Source: Embleya sp040605455
GTDB lineage: Bacteria > Actinomycetota > Actinomycetes > Streptomycetales > Streptomycetaceae
Reading direction: 5' to 3'
Length of the DNA stretch: 64,000 nucleotides
Assembly: GCF_040605455.1 (NCBI RefSeq)
Contig: NZ_JBEXCV010000035.1
Location: forward strand, 1-64,000
The position numbers and the translations under genes were made by a program. How positions within the stretch are numbered: position 1 is the first letter of the stretch; every line of letters begins with the position of its first letter. The notes beneath the pieces are model-generated. The model had not been told where the DNA came from and did no database searches. It saw only the letters and a list, made by a program, of their open reading frames with translations. Below are positions 43,650 to 53,242 of this stretch, one piece after another.

Positions 43650-44468
43650 ATGACGATTGGTGGAATACGTCGCGGCGGCGTGGCGAGGGGTGCGGGCACG
43701 GCAATGGCCCTCGTCCTGACCGCAGCGACCCTCACGGGTTGCGGTGGAGCATCCGACACATCGGCGAACCGACCTGTCGCCGGCACCTACAAGGCGGCTC
43801 GCCCGCTGCCGGGCGCCGCCGGTGCCAAACCCTCGACCGCCCCGCGCCCGAAAGAGGGCGGCACGGTCGATCCCTCGATATCGCGGCACTCGGAGGACGG
43901 CGGCAGGACGGTCAACCTCACCCTCGACGACGGCCCGGACGCCGTGTGGACGCCCCGCTTCCTGGAGCTGCTCGAGAAGCACAAGGCCAAGGCCGTGTTC
44001 TGCGTCCTGGGGCCCGCCGCCAAGGCCAACCCCGAACTGCTGGGCAGGATCGTCGACGCCGGCCACCGTCTGTGCAACCACTCGGTGCATCACGACACCG
44101 CCATGGACAAGAAGCCCGTCGACTACCAGACGCAGGAGATCCTCGACGCCAAGAACATGATCGACCAGGCGTCGGGAGGCCGACGGATCTGGTACTACCG
44201 CGCACCCGGCGGCGCGTTCACCCCGGAAAGCCGCCAGGTCGCCGCCGATCACGGCATGCGCCCCCTCGGTTGGAACGTCGACCCGAGCGACTACCAGCGC
44301 CCCGGAGTCGACTCCATCGTCACCCGCATCCAACAACAACTGAGCAAGGGCCCCACCATTTTGATGCACGACGGGGGCGGCAATCGCGAACAATCCTTCC
44401 AGGCTCTCGAAAAGCTCCTGACGTGTTTCGACGAACAGGGTTACCACTACGGCTTCCCGCAATCGTGA
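43650..44468 (+). CDS. CE4 polysaccharide deacetylase lipoprotein
   Basis: ATG 43650 after AGGA; 272 residues with lipobox LTGC. NodB/CE4 motifs in order: TLDDGPD (catalytic Asp and metal Asp), HSVHHD (metal His pair), YRAPGG, WNVDPSDY, TILMHDGGGNR. Such enzymes remove acetyl groups from peptidoglycan, chitin or similar glycans on the cell surface. Transcribed away from the two-component system, 336 nt from the regulator start, so possibly its target. Ends at the hairpin 44495-44534. Confidence 0.9.
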   Translation: MTIGGIRRGGVARGAGTAMALVLTAATLTGCGGASDTSANRPVAGTYKAARPLPGAAGAKPSTAPRPKEGGTVDPSISRHSEDGGRTVNLTLDDGPDAVWTPRFLELLEKHKAKAVFCVLGPAAKANPELLGRIVDAGHRLCNHSVHHDTAMDKKPVDYQTQEILDAKNMIDQASGGRRIWYYRAPGGAFTPESRQVAADHGMRPLGWNVDPSDYQRPGVDSIVTRIQQQLSKGPTILMHDGGGNREQSFQALEKLLTCFDEQGYHYGFPQS

Positions 44469-44494
44469 ACCTGCTTCGCCGACCGACGGACAGG

Positions 44495-44534
44495 CCGACG
44501 GACGGGCCGGCCGGCCGGCCGGCCCGTCCGTCGG
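44495..44534. terminator. 40-nt perfect palindrome (terminator)
   Basis: CCGACGGACGGGCCGGCC and its exact complement form a continuous 40-nt palindrome 26 nt after the deacetylase stop. Confidence 0.8.
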
Positions 44535-44750
44535 CTCGGCACGCAACATTCAGTCACCGACGGTGAGTTGGGTGATGTCCACAGAGGCCGCCCCGCTGTG
44601 CCGGCGTGGGAACCCGCCGATGGGCACGCCGAGGGAAAGTCTGCGCAGGCATGGGGTATGTCTCCGAAAGACGCGGGGCGGAACGAGCCCGGGCCCGTTC
44701 CGCCCCTCGATCACTGTGCCCGGCGAGGCGAGCGCATCGCCCGGGGTCGA

Positions 44751-45617
44751 CTACTTGCAGCCGAGTCGTGCGTACACCTTGTCGCCGGTCCACGACCCGG
44801 TGGCCCAGCGGTCCACTGCCGCCGGTGTGAAGGAGTACTGCTTGCCGAGTTCCTTGCCCAACCAGTGAGCGAACGCGGCCGAAGCCTGCTGGCAGGAGTG
44901 GATGCCGTCGTTGCTCCGCTGCGCCTTGGCAGCGGCGCCGTCGGTGCCCCACAGGGCCGCGGCGTCAAGGGAAGCGCACCTTGTCCGGATGCTTGTCCGC
45001 CACGTCCCTGGCCGACTTCGGAGCGGACTTGATCTCGGCCTCGTGCGGCTTGTAGAAGTCGTCGATCTTGAACGGCGGCGCTGACACGATGACGAGTTCG
45101 GCGCCCGCGTCGGTCACCATCTTGACCAGCCGTTCGTAACTGGCGTGTTGTTCCTCTGCCTTGCCCCAGTCGTAGGTCGTGATCTGGTAAACGACGACGT
45201 TCGGCTTGAAGGAGCCGAGTTCCTTCGGCAGCTGTTCCCAGGTGGGTTCGGCCACCTCGCCGATGACACCGCCGCCACCGGCGGCCGCCATCGACTCGAA
45301 CTCCATGCCGTTGGCCTTCATTGCCGCCCGAGCGCGGGAGCCTCGACTTCGCCGATGGAGTCACCCATCCACAGCAGCTTGGCGAGCCTTACGTTCTTGT
45401 TCCCGGCGCCGGACGGTTCCTGGCCGCCGCGGGCTGTGGCGGAGGGAGCGGTGGCCGAGGGGGCCGAAGCGGACCGGCCGTCGGTGGCCTCGCTCTTCTT
45501 GTCCGAGTCGTCGCAGGCGGTGAGCCCGAAGGCCCCCGCCGCAGTGACGAGGGCGATTCCCACGGTGAGCCGGACCGTGCGCCGACGGCGGGTGGAAGGG
45601 TTGGTCTCGCTGTTCAT
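44751..45617 (-). pseudogene. SGNH-hydrolase lipoprotein with two frameshifts
   Basis: ATG 45617; lipobox LTAC, a Ser/Ala-rich linker, then the GDS nucleophile in LLWMGDSIGEV. Near 45320 one G is missing; the protein continues as AMKANGMEFESMAAAGGGG, FKPNVVVYQITTYDWGKAEE. Near 44963 one extra C shifts it back: LDAAALWGTDGAAAKAQRSN, the catalytic Asp-His pair in NDGIHS, and the end YARLGCK. All SGNH blocks are present, and the two single-base shifts cancel. Such esterases act on acetylated polysaccharides or O-antigen-like glycans. The neighbouring deacetylase suggests a shared surface-glycan theme. Confidence 0.8.
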
Positions 45618-45720
45618 GTCGTCCAGTAGAGCCTCTGAAATCCCTACTCAAAGGGGTTGTCATCGTTTCATCACACGCTGGGAGAGGAACAGTCATCCAC
45701 CACGAGCCCGCACCCGGATC

Positions 45721-45894
45721 GTGCGCGCACAGACCCAGGCGAACGGCGTGGTCGCCGGGCGCCTGCGGGGCGAGGCGCCGATCGCATTGCTGATCGTGGC
45801 GGCTGCGGGGTTCTGGGTTGCGGGGATCACGTGTGTGTATGTGTTGGGTGGGCGATGGTGGGGTCGCGATGACGACGTCGTGTCCGAGCCGTAG
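45721..45894 (+). CDS. Possible single-helix membrane peptide (57 aa)
   Basis: GTG 45721 opens VRAQTQANGVVAGRLRGEAP followed by one clear membrane helix (IALLIVAAAGFWVAGITCVY) and a charged tail. No good ribosome binding site, so expression is uncertain. The following 360 bases hold no gene. Confidence 0.35.
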   Translation: MRAQTQANGVVAGRLRGEAPIALLIVAAAGFWVAGITCVYVLGGRWWGRDDDVVSEP

Positions 45895-46257
45895 ATCCCG
45901 AAGGGGTGCCCGGGTCCGGAATCCGGCGTCGCGGTAGCCGCCTCTCTTGTGGCCGGAATCCACGAGGCGCTTCATCCCGCGTCTTCACCCTCGACCGGCA
46001 CACATCACGTCTTCGCGACGTGCGCGGCTATCCGCGCACCGTCCTTCGGCTCGAAGAAGCAGGCGGCCTGCCCCCACGCGTTGAGCCGTGAGGACAATCG
46101 TCAAGCATCCGGTGATCCTCTCCCGGAGAGACTGGACCAGGCGTCAAAGAGCCATACCTGCCCAGTACTTGGGGGTGACGCTGCTGGGCGCCCACGTCAG
46201 TAGACGGGTCCGTGACGGCGGATGAATGTGTGACCGGTCTCGACGGTGGGCACTCCG

Positions 46258-47166
46258 TCAGTCCGGCTTGCTCAGCAGCCGCGTCACCCTTTCCCCCACT
46301 GTCGGGGTGAGGCGCCCCTCGCACTCCACTCCCACCGCTACCGCCAGGTCCCTGCCGTGTAGGTCTGCCAGTGCCTCGGCCAGCTCCGCGAACGAGGAAG
46401 CCGCCGTGCGACCGCGTGTCACGCCTGTCGCCACCACGGCCGCGCCGACCAGTGCCGTCGGCCACCACCACACGGACAGCAGAAGGTACGCCAGGCCCCA
46501 CGCCGTGAGGCGGGCCGCCGCGCTCAAGGCCGTGCGGGCGGTGGTCAACTCGGCTCGGGTGGCGTCGGGCGCGAGGAGCCACATGTGAGGCCAGGAGAGG
46601 GTCAGGTCAAGGCGATAGGCGCGCCAGACGCGGCGGTCCGGGCTGGTGATCCTGTCACCGGTCCAGAACGGGTGCCGGGGTGGGACCAGAGAGATCCGGT
46701 TGCGGAGGGCGTAGCGCTGTTCCGCCTGTTCCGTGAGGGCCGCGACATCGGCCGTGCCGCCGATTCGGGCGCGGCCCGCGGCGACCAGCGTCGCGCGGTA
46801 CCCGGCGTCAGCTGCCCGCCAACGCCGCATTCGGCGCTCGGTCAGGCGGCGGGTCAGCGGTCCGCGCGCGTCCATGAGCCAGACCTTCTCGATCAGGACT
46901 CCGACGGCCTGCGTGACGGTACCGGTCATCGCGGCCCCGGCCAGCACGGCGACCGCAGCCACCGCGAGGGCGCCCGCGCTGTGGGCGCCGGGGGCGTCCG
47001 CCAGGGAGTCCAGCCGCGTCCGCAGCCGCCCGAAGTCGTGCCAGTGGCTCTGGCCCAGGATGACCGCCGTGGCCAAAGACACGAGGTACACCAGGCCGGG
47101 AATCGCCAGGAGCGCCACCCAGCGTTCGGCGAGTTTTCCGCTGAGCGCGTCGAGGAACGCACTCAC
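46258..47166 (-). CDS. Membrane protein, function unknown (CHAT neighbourhood)
   Basis: GTG 47166 overlaps the stop of the preceding gene (GTGA); 302 residues. Four hydrophobic segments: ~18-38 (VALLAIPGLVYLVSLATAVI), ~66-85, and a hairpin near 225-250 (LTAWGLAYLLLSVWWWPTAL), with a large cytoplasmic loop between. The end (LHGRDLAVAVGVECEGRLTP) is well conserved-looking. No family is named; its operon partner and the divergent CHAT gene suggest a shared system. Confidence 0.75.
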   Translation of the reverse strand: MSAFLDALSGKLAERWVALLAIPGLVYLVSLATAVILGQSHWHDFGRLRTRLDSLADAPGAHSAGALAVAAVAVLAGAAMTGTVTQAVGVLIEKVWLMDARGPLTRRLTERRMRRWRAADAGYRATLVAAGRARIGGTADVAALTEQAEQRYALRNRISLVPPRHPFWTGDRITSPDRRVWRAYRLDLTLSWPHMWLLAPDATRAELTTARTALSAAARLTAWGLAYLLLSVWWWPTALVGAAVVATGVTRGRTAASSFAELAEALADLHGRDLAVAVGVECEGRLTPTVGERVTRLLSKPD

Positions 47167-47606
47167 GGGCGCAGCCCGACCTCGCGCAGCGGTCCGCCGA
47201 AGATGCGGCAGGCCGGCGCTTCGCCGCCCTCGGACGCCGGTGCCTCGACGCGGGCGCAGTGGCGGCGAGGGCAGGCGAGGACGTAGAGCCAGGGATGGCC
47301 GGATCCGGAGCCGGGGAAGCTCTGGTAGACGGGCGGGGTTTCCGTACGGTAGGAGCCGAGGCCCGCGCTGTAACCGGCGGCGAGGAGACGGGACTCCAGT
47401 TCGTTGAAAGCGTCCTCGAGGACCTCGGGGGAACGACCGTTGCGCAGCTGGGAGATGAGGCGCTCGACCAGGCGATCCCCCTCTGCGCCAAGGTCCGGCA
47501 TACCCGGTGAGGACGTGAGCCGGAGGCAGAGCGCCGCCAGGCGTTCGTGACCCGACCCGCCGGTTGCCATGTCGACTCCGCCTCCCCCGTCACCGAGTCC
47601 GCTCAC
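47163..47606 (-). CDS. Small partner protein (147 aa), function unknown
   Basis: GTG 47606 has GGAGGT six bases upstream; ATG 47570 with GGGAGG is a second possible start. A helical first half (RLVERLISQLRNGRSPEVLE, DAFNELESRLLAAGYSAGLG) is followed by a segment with two cysteines (YVLACPRRHCARVE) and a third (APACRIFGG). It does not match a family I know; size and place resemble effector-associated adaptor domains beside CHAT or trypsin-like proteases in conflict systems, but this is inference. It is coupled to the membrane protein. Confidence 0.65.
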   Translation of the reverse strand: MSGLGDGGGGVDMATGGSGHERLAALCLRLTSSPGMPDLGAEGDRLVERLISQLRNGRSPEVLEDAFNELESRLLAAGYSAGLGSYRTETPPVYQSFPGSGSGHPWLYVLACPRRHCARVEAPASEGGEAPACRIFGGPLREVGLRP

Positions 47607-47738
47607 CGCCGCACCTCCATGGATCAGCCGTCCGCGCTCTCAGCATAACGAGCGTGCAGGGTGGGCTACTTGGGTAAAATCGAATTTCGAGTTCCCGCCG
47701 CTGACCACGGTCGAGAGCCCACAGGGACACGGGGAACG

Positions 47739-50700
47739 ATGATGTCGGACAGGCACAAAAGGGCCGAAGAGTCCATCGAGCGGGTGGCCGCGCTGATCGG
47801 GCGGTTCGACCGCACCGGCGAGCGCGCTCCGCTGGACGCCGCCGTCGAGATGTGCCGGGCGGCGCTGGGCGGGGTGCCCGCCGCCGAGAACGTACGGACC
47901 TGGTGGCTGAGGGCGTTGCGCACCACCCTCGTAATGCGCTGGTTGTCTTTCCGGCAACGGCCCGACCTGGACGAGTCGATCGGCCTGTGGCATCTGCCGG
48001 CGGCCGGGAGGGCTCCTTGCGATCAGGACCTTCGTCTCCTGGGATGTATGTTCGCGGACCGCTTCGACCTCGACCGGAACCGCGCGGACAGGGACACGGC
48101 GATCGCGGCACTGCGGCAGGCGTTCGAGATGCCTCCGGACGGTACGGAGCAACAGCCTCTGATCGTCGACAGGCTCGGCATGTTGCTGTCGGAGCGCGCC
48201 GAGGAGACGGGCAGCGCGGCCGAAATGGCGGAGGCGGTGCGGTTGCTGCGCCACGGCCTGAGCCTGCTGCTCGATGAGGAACCGCACAACGCGGCGGACA
48301 TCGCCGCCGTCCGGAACAATCTGGCGGCGGCCCTCGGCCGTGCCTTCGAGATCCTCGGAACAACGTCCGCCCCGTACGAAGCCGTCGAGCTCCTGCGTGC
48401 GGTCCTGGCGGCGACGCCTCCCAGCTCGCCCCGGCGGGCACCGGCACTGCTGAATCTCGCCGAGGCGCTGCGTAGGAAGGCCGAGCTGACCTCGGCGGCG
48501 GCCGACATCGAGGCGATGGTCGCCGCGGCCCGGGTAGCCCACGCCGCGGCACCGGCAGGGCATCCCGAGCACGCGCGTGGCCTGGCCGTGCTGGGAGTCG
48601 CACTGCGGCTGGCAGCCGAGGGCACCGAAGGGACCGGCCTGCTGCACGAGTCGGTCGAGCTGCTGCGCGAGTGCGTGCGGACCACGAGCCGGGCCGATCG
48701 GTCACGCCTGCCCCGGTTGAACAGCCTCGGCAACGCCCTGCACCGACTCGGCGAGCGTACCGGCGACGCGACGCTGCTGGACGAGGCCGTGCGCCACCTG
48801 CGCGAAGCCGTCACGGAGCCGTCTCCCGACGAGCCGGACCACTTCGGCCGCGTCGCGAACCTGGCCCTCGCCCTTCGCGAGCGCTACCACCAGACCGGCG
48901 ATCTCACCTCCCTGCGCGAGGCCGCCGAACTGGCCCGGCCGGCTGTGCGCTTCCCCCGGTCGCCCTTGGACTCCGATACCAAGCTTGCCAACCTCGGCAT
49001 CATCCTCCAGACCTGGTACGACCGGACGGGGGACGCCGCCGCCGCTTCCGAGGCCGTGGAAGCGGCCCGGCAGGTCCTCAACCGGACCCCTCAGGACAGC
49101 GCCGACCTCGCCATGCGGCTCAACCACCTCGGCAACGCACTGCACGAGCGCTACCGGGCCGAGGGCGGCCCGGCCCACCTGGACGAGTCCATCGCCGTCC
49201 TCACCCGCGCCGTGGCGGAGACGGCCTACGGCGAACCGGAGCACGCAAGTTACCTGCACAACCTGGGGCTCTCGCAGCTCACCCGGGCGAAGGCAACCGA
49301 GGACGAGGCAATGCTGAACCGCGCGGTGACCACGCTCGGCCGTGCGGTGTACGCATCGCCCACCGGCACCGCCCACACCGCCGGCTACCTCCAGTCGTAC
49401 GCCTGCGCGCTCCGCACGCTGCACGAGGCGAACGGAGACCCTGCTGTCCTCCGCGTGGCCGAGGACGCGTACCGGCAGGTCGCTGTGATCGAGGCCCTTC
49501 CGGCGGCGGCCCGCATCCGCGCCGCCTGCGACTGGGGCGCCGCCGCCGGTGACGCGGGCCGTTGGGAGGAGGCTCTCGCCGGGTTCGAACTGGCCCTTAC
49601 GCTGCTGCCGTTCAGCATCACCAGGCGTCTGCGGCGCGACGACAAGGAGTACCGGCTCACCGGTGTTCAGGGGCTGGCCGCCGACGCCGCAGCGTGCGCC
49701 GTCCAACTCGGGCGCCTGGACCACGCAGTGCAGCTTCTGGAGCAGGGACGCGGTGTCCTGCTCGGCCAGACGATCGCCGCGCGTACCGAACTGGATCGGT
49801 TGCGCGTCGCGCACCCGAAAGCCGCCGAGCACTTCGTCCAGGTGCGCGACCGTATCGATGCGATCGATGCGTTGGAATCGGCGATTCCCGAGCGGGAGGG
49901 TGCCGGTCACGACTCCGATGTGCGGCACACCCTCGCGGCCCGGTGGGAGCGGTTGGTCGGCGAGATCCGAGCGCTGCCGGGTTTCGAGGGGTTCCTCGGC
50001 GCCCCGACGTACGACGAGGTCCTGGCGTGCGCCGAGCGCGGTCCCGTGGTCTTGGCGTACTCCAGTGTCTACCGCAGCGACGCACTGGTCCTGCGGCCCG
50101 AAGATGTGCAATTGGTGCCGCTGCCACGGGTGAGCCCCGAGGCGGTGGCGGAAAAGGTGGCGCGGCTCGACGAGGCGCTCACCGCCGCGACCTCGCCGAC
50201 CGGGGAGCGAAGCGCCCAGAAGGCCATCGAGGAGGTGCTCGCTTGGATCTGGGACCGCGTCGCCGAACCGGTCCTCGGCCGGCTCGCGCTGCTCGACGCG
50301 CCGGCCGACGGCGACTGGCCCCGAATTTGGTGGTCACCGGTCGGTGCGCTGGCTGCGCTGCCGCTGCACGCGGCTGGGCACCACGGTGAGTCACCGGGTC
50401 CCCGGCCCCGGACAGTCCTCGATCTGGTGGTCTCCTCGTACACGCCGACCCTCCGCGCACTGGCCTACGCGCGACAGCGCGCGTCGGACCGTCGGCCCGA
50501 CGGCGCTCTGCTCGCCGTGGCTGTATCCGATGCCCCCGGAACGCGGGCACTCGGCGGCGTCCGCCGGGAGGCGAGGGACCTGAGCGCGCTGCTGCCCACC
50601 GAAGTCATATCCGGCCCGCGGGCGACGTTCGCCAACGTGCTGCGCGCGCTGCCCGCGCATCCGTACGTGCATTTCGCCTGCCACGGGGTGAGCGACCCGG

Positions 50701-51110
50701 ACGACCCCTCCCACGCTCGTCTCCTGGTGCACGACCACCAGGAACATCCCCTGACGGTCCAGCACATCTCCCGTCTGGAACTGCCGGACGCCCGGCTCGC
50801 CGTGCTGTCCGCCTGCGAGACGGCGCGGGGCTCCGAGCGTCTCGCGGACGAGTCCATCCACATCACCTCGGCCTTCCAGATCGCCGGCTACCCGCACGTG
50901 ATCGGCACCCTGTGGCCGGTGCACGACGTGGTGGCGGGAGGGGTGGCCAGGAGCCTCTACCGCCACCTGCGCGGTGACAGAACCGCCGGGTCCCGGGGGC
51001 TCGACGCCGACCAAGCGGCCCTCGCGCTGCACCGGGCGGTCCGACAGTGCCGGACCGATTTCCGGGGCAGCCCCAGTCTGTGGACCGCGCACGTGCATTC
51101 GGGAGCCTGA
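47739..51110 (+). CDS. CHAT-domain caspase-like protein with TPR array
   Basis: ATG 47739 after GGGGA; 1,123 residues. Residues ~30-680 are helical TPR-type repeats (e.g. LNSLGNALHRLGERTGDATL, LNHLGNALHERYRAEGGPAH). The last ~350 form a CHAT peptidase domain with the catalytic His in YVHFACHGVSDP and Cys in LAVLSACETARG, then IGTLWPVHD. CHAT proteases are caspase relatives; in bacteria some are defence effectors (gasdermin- or Craspase-type systems) and others have unknown triggers. Divergent from the membrane-protein pair with 132 bp between; the TPR gene follows 29 nt later. Confidence 0.92.
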   Translation: MMSDRHKRAEESIERVAALIGRFDRTGERAPLDAAVEMCRAALGGVPAAENVRTWWLRALRTTLVMRWLSFRQRPDLDESIGLWHLPAAGRAPCDQDLRLLGCMFADRFDLDRNRADRDTAIAALRQAFEMPPDGTEQQPLIVDRLGMLLSERAEETGSAAEMAEAVRLLRHGLSLLLDEEPHNAADIAAVRNNLAAALGRAFEILGTTSAPYEAVELLRAVLAATPPSSPRRAPALLNLAEALRRKAELTSAAADIEAMVAAARVAHAAAPAGHPEHARGLAVLGVALRLAAEGTEGTGLLHESVELLRECVRTTSRADRSRLPRLNSLGNALHRLGERTGDATLLDEAVRHLREAVTEPSPDEPDHFGRVANLALALRERYHQTGDLTSLREAAELARPAVRFPRSPLDSDTKLANLGIILQTWYDRTGDAAAASEAVEAARQVLNRTPQDSADLAMRLNHLGNALHERYRAEGGPAHLDESIAVLTRAVAETAYGEPEHASYLHNLGLSQLTRAKATEDEAMLNRAVTTLGRAVYASPTGTAHTAGYLQSYACALRTLHEANGDPAVLRVAEDAYRQVAVIEALPAAARIRAACDWGAAAGDAGRWEEALAGFELALTLLPFSITRRLRRDDKEYRLTGVQGLAADAAACAVQLGRLDHAVQLLEQGRGVLLGQTIAARTELDRLRVAHPKAAEHFVQVRDRIDAIDALESAIPEREGAGHDSDVRHTLAARWERLVGEIRALPGFEGFLGAPTYDEVLACAERGPVVLAYSSVYRSDALVLRPEDVQLVPLPRVSPEAVAEKVARLDEALTAATSPTGERSAQKAIEEVLAWIWDRVAEPVLGRLALLDAPADGDWPRIWWSPVGALAALPLHAAGHHGESPGPRPRTVLDLVVSSYTPTLRALAYARQRASDRRPDGALLAVAVSDAPGTRALGGVRREARDLSALLPTEVISGPRATFANVLRALPAHPYVHFACHGVSDPDDPSHARLLVHDHQEHPLTVQHISRLELPDARLAVLSACETARGSERLADESIHITSAFQIAGYPHVIGTLWPVHDVVAGGVARSLYRHLRGDRTAGSRGLDADQAALALHRAVRQCRTDFRGSPSLWTAHVHSGA

Positions 51111-51139
51111 CGAGGCTACGGGAAGGAACCGACCGCGAC

Positions 51140-52303
51140 ATGGTCTTCAAATGGCGCAGGAAGCGGGACGACGACGCGGGGCGGGACGAGCTGTCCCTGA
51201 CCCCGGCCGAGCAGAAGCTGCCCTCGGCGGCAGACCTGGTCGTGACGTTGCAAGGAGAGGACGGACGGGAGGAGGAGATCGTCCGGGTCGGCATCCCGCC
51301 GCACGAGTTCTTCGGGATGGCGGCCAACGCCGCCTATGAACGCCTGGGGCCCGACCACCCCGAGACTCTGCTGGCCTTCCGGCAGTACACGCGGGTGCTG
51401 GCGGAGATGGAGGGCCGCCGCGAAGAGGCCCGTGACCGGTTCATGGATCTGGTACGCCTTCAGGCCCAGGCGCTCGGCTACGTCCATGAAGACACCCTGA
51501 CGACCGCCGCAGACCTGGCCGACCTCGTCCGGGACATGGGCGACTTCGTGAAGGCGGAGGAGATCTGGCGCAGCGTGTGGACCAGTCGGGGCGAACTACT
51601 CGGCCCCAACCACCCGCAGACCCTGGACGCCGCGAGTGGTCTGGCGACCGTACTGGAGGACTTGCGCCGCGAGGCGGAGGCCATCGCGCTCCACCGGGAC
51701 GTGCTGGACCGCAGAATCCTGCTGCTCGGGCCGGACGATCCGGTGGTGCTGGCCGACGTTGGGCGCCATGCCGCGGCACTGGCCAGAGGCCACCGCTGGG
51801 ACGAGGCCGAACCGGCTCTGCGCGAACTCATCGCCCGCCTGGAGCACCGCAACGAGCAGGACGGCTCCCTCGGTATCTCCGCTCGGGCCAACCTCGGCGC
51901 CGCGCTGTGCCGGCTGGGCCATCTCGACGAGGCCGAGGTGGTGATGCGCGACGTGCTCGTCGTCCAGCGCCGGGACAAGGGCGCCGACCACCCGGAGGTG
52001 CTCACCTTCCACAACAACCTCGCGGCCCTACTGCATGCCCGGCAGCGGTACGCAGAGGCGGCAGTGATGCTGCGCGAAGTCCTCGCGGCCGTGTCCAGGA
52101 AGCACGGGGACGGTCACCCGGAAACCGTGCACTCCCGCGACAACCTGGCCAACGTGCTGATCGACAACGGCGAGCGCGCCGAAGCCGCACAACTCCTCAT
52201 CCGCTGCCGTGACGACTACACCCGTATCTTCGGTTCGCACCATCCCCTGACCCGGAAAGCCGTCGAACGCCTCGACTGGCTGCGGGAGAATCCGGCCTGC
52301 TGA
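51140..52303 (+). CDS. TPR protein (kinesin-light-chain-like)
   Basis: ATG 51140 after GAAGGA; 387 residues. After a charged start (MVFKWRRKRDDDAGRDELSL) come five or six TPR units with the GxxHPxTL signature (GPDHPETLLAFRQYTRVLAE; GPNHPQTLDAASGLATVLED; GADHPEVLTFHNNLAALLHA; GDGHPETVHSRDNLANVLID). TPRs of this kind bind partner proteins. It follows the CHAT gene in the same direction and is probably co-transcribed; it may present substrate to, or sense signals for, the CHAT protein. Confidence 0.88.
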   Translation: MVFKWRRKRDDDAGRDELSLTPAEQKLPSAADLVVTLQGEDGREEEIVRVGIPPHEFFGMAANAAYERLGPDHPETLLAFRQYTRVLAEMEGRREEARDRFMDLVRLQAQALGYVHEDTLTTAADLADLVRDMGDFVKAEEIWRSVWTSRGELLGPNHPQTLDAASGLATVLEDLRREAEAIALHRDVLDRRILLLGPDDPVVLADVGRHAAALARGHRWDEAEPALRELIARLEHRNEQDGSLGISARANLGAALCRLGHLDEAEVVMRDVLVVQRRDKGADHPEVLTFHNNLAALLHARQRYAEAAVMLREVLAAVSRKHGDGHPETVHSRDNLANVLIDNGERAEAAQLLIRCRDDYTRIFGSHHPLTRKAVERLDWLRENPAC

Positions 52304-52317
52304 TCGACCTCGTGCTT

Positions 52318-52770
52318 TCATGAGGCGGCGTCTGACATGCGGTCAGAAAAGCGGGAAATGCTCCTGACCTGCAACACTGAGACAGTCGCGTCGGTCTTGG
52401 ACCACCACAGCCAGACCGGCTTGGCCTCGCCGCCACTGGGCAGGTGAGCGACCTGGAGCCGGACGACCGTCCCGGAAATCAACCCGCCAACATCCGCCTC
52501 ACGTCCATCCGCGCAACCACATGCCCCGAACGCACAGCCGTGCCCCGGATTGCGCCGGCGGGCGCGTAGGTGACCGGCGACGAACACGGCGACCGACGCG
52601 ACGGCCAGGATGATCGCGGCGGTCGGCATCCACGCCGCGACCCCGGCCGCGGCGCCGCCGAGCAGTCCGGCGGCGATCAGCGCCGGCAGCGCGCAGCACG
52701 CCACGCACGCCGCGCCGGCCAGCCACGCCAGGCGGCCCGCTGCCTGGCCCGAAGACGCGGAGGGGTCGAG
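52318..52770 (-). CDS. MerT-like small metal-transport membrane protein, tail replaced by transposase scrap
   Basis: The frame (open back to 52863, no clear start; it begins within or just after merR) has AWLAGAACVACCALPALIAA, paired cysteines in the first helix as in MerT-like mercury transporters, a second helix (AAIILAVASVAVFVAGHL), then CAFGACGCADG. From about nt 52485 it turns into GTVVRLQVAHLPSGGEAKPV, then WLWWSKT, a conserved stretch of a streptomycete IS transposase (NF041680-like, by recall). So the natural C-terminus was replaced. Likely membrane uptake of Hg(II) or related thiophilic metal. Confidence 0.6.
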   Translation of the reverse strand, partial: LDPSASSGQAAGRLAWLAGAACVACCALPALIAAGLLGGAAAGVAAWMPTAAIILAVASVAVFVAGHLRARRRNPGHGCAFGACGCADGREADVGGLISGTVVRLQVAHLPSGGEAKPVWLWWSKTDATVSVLQVRSISRFSDRMSDAAS

Positions 52771-52771
52771 G

Positions 52772-53242
52772 TCAGCAGCAGGGACCGGCGTGGCGCTCCT
52801 CGATGGCGAGTTCCGTGAAGGGCAGGGGGCAGCAGTCGCTGGCCGCGCACACGGCCAAGTCATCGCATCCGGCGTCGACGGCCTCGACCAGGGCGGTGCG
52901 GATGACGTTCAGGTCGGCGATCCTCGTGTCGATCTCCGCGAGCTTCGCCGTCGCCTTGGCCTGAAGTCCGTCGCGCTCGCGGCCTCGCGCGCCGTGGTGG
53001 TGGCTGCCGGACTCCAGCAGTTCGGCGACCTCCTTCAGCGAGAACCCCAGCCGCTGGGCCGCCTTGATCACCCGCAGCAGGGCCACGGTGTCCGGAGGGT
53101 ACACCCGGTGCCCGCCCAGCGTGCGGTCCGGTTCGGGCAGCAGGCCGCGGCGCTCGTAATAGCGCAGCGTCTTCGGGTTCACTCCGGCCGCGTCCGCCGG
53201 CTGCCCCGATCGCAAGCCGCTCGCCGTGGTCTCGGCGGTCAC
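52772..53242 (-). CDS. MerR-family metal-responsive regulator
   Basis: GTG 53242; 156 residues. MerR-type winged helix (AAGVNPKTLRYYERRGLLPE, VALLRVIKAAQRLGFSLKEV), a dimerisation helix, and a cysteine-rich end (DAGCDDLAVCAASDCCPLPF, GPCC), suggesting mercury or another soft metal as inducer. The usual MerR partner gene, the MerT-like protein, follows directly. Transcribed away from the RHS remnant. Confidence 0.85.
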   Translation of the reverse strand: MTAETTASGLRSGQPADAAGVNPKTLRYYERRGLLPEPDRTLGGHRVYPPDTVALLRVIKAAQRLGFSLKEVAELLESGSHHHGARGRERDGLQAKATAKLAEIDTRIADLNVIRTALVEAVDAGCDDLAVCAASDCCPLPFTELAIEERHAGPCC

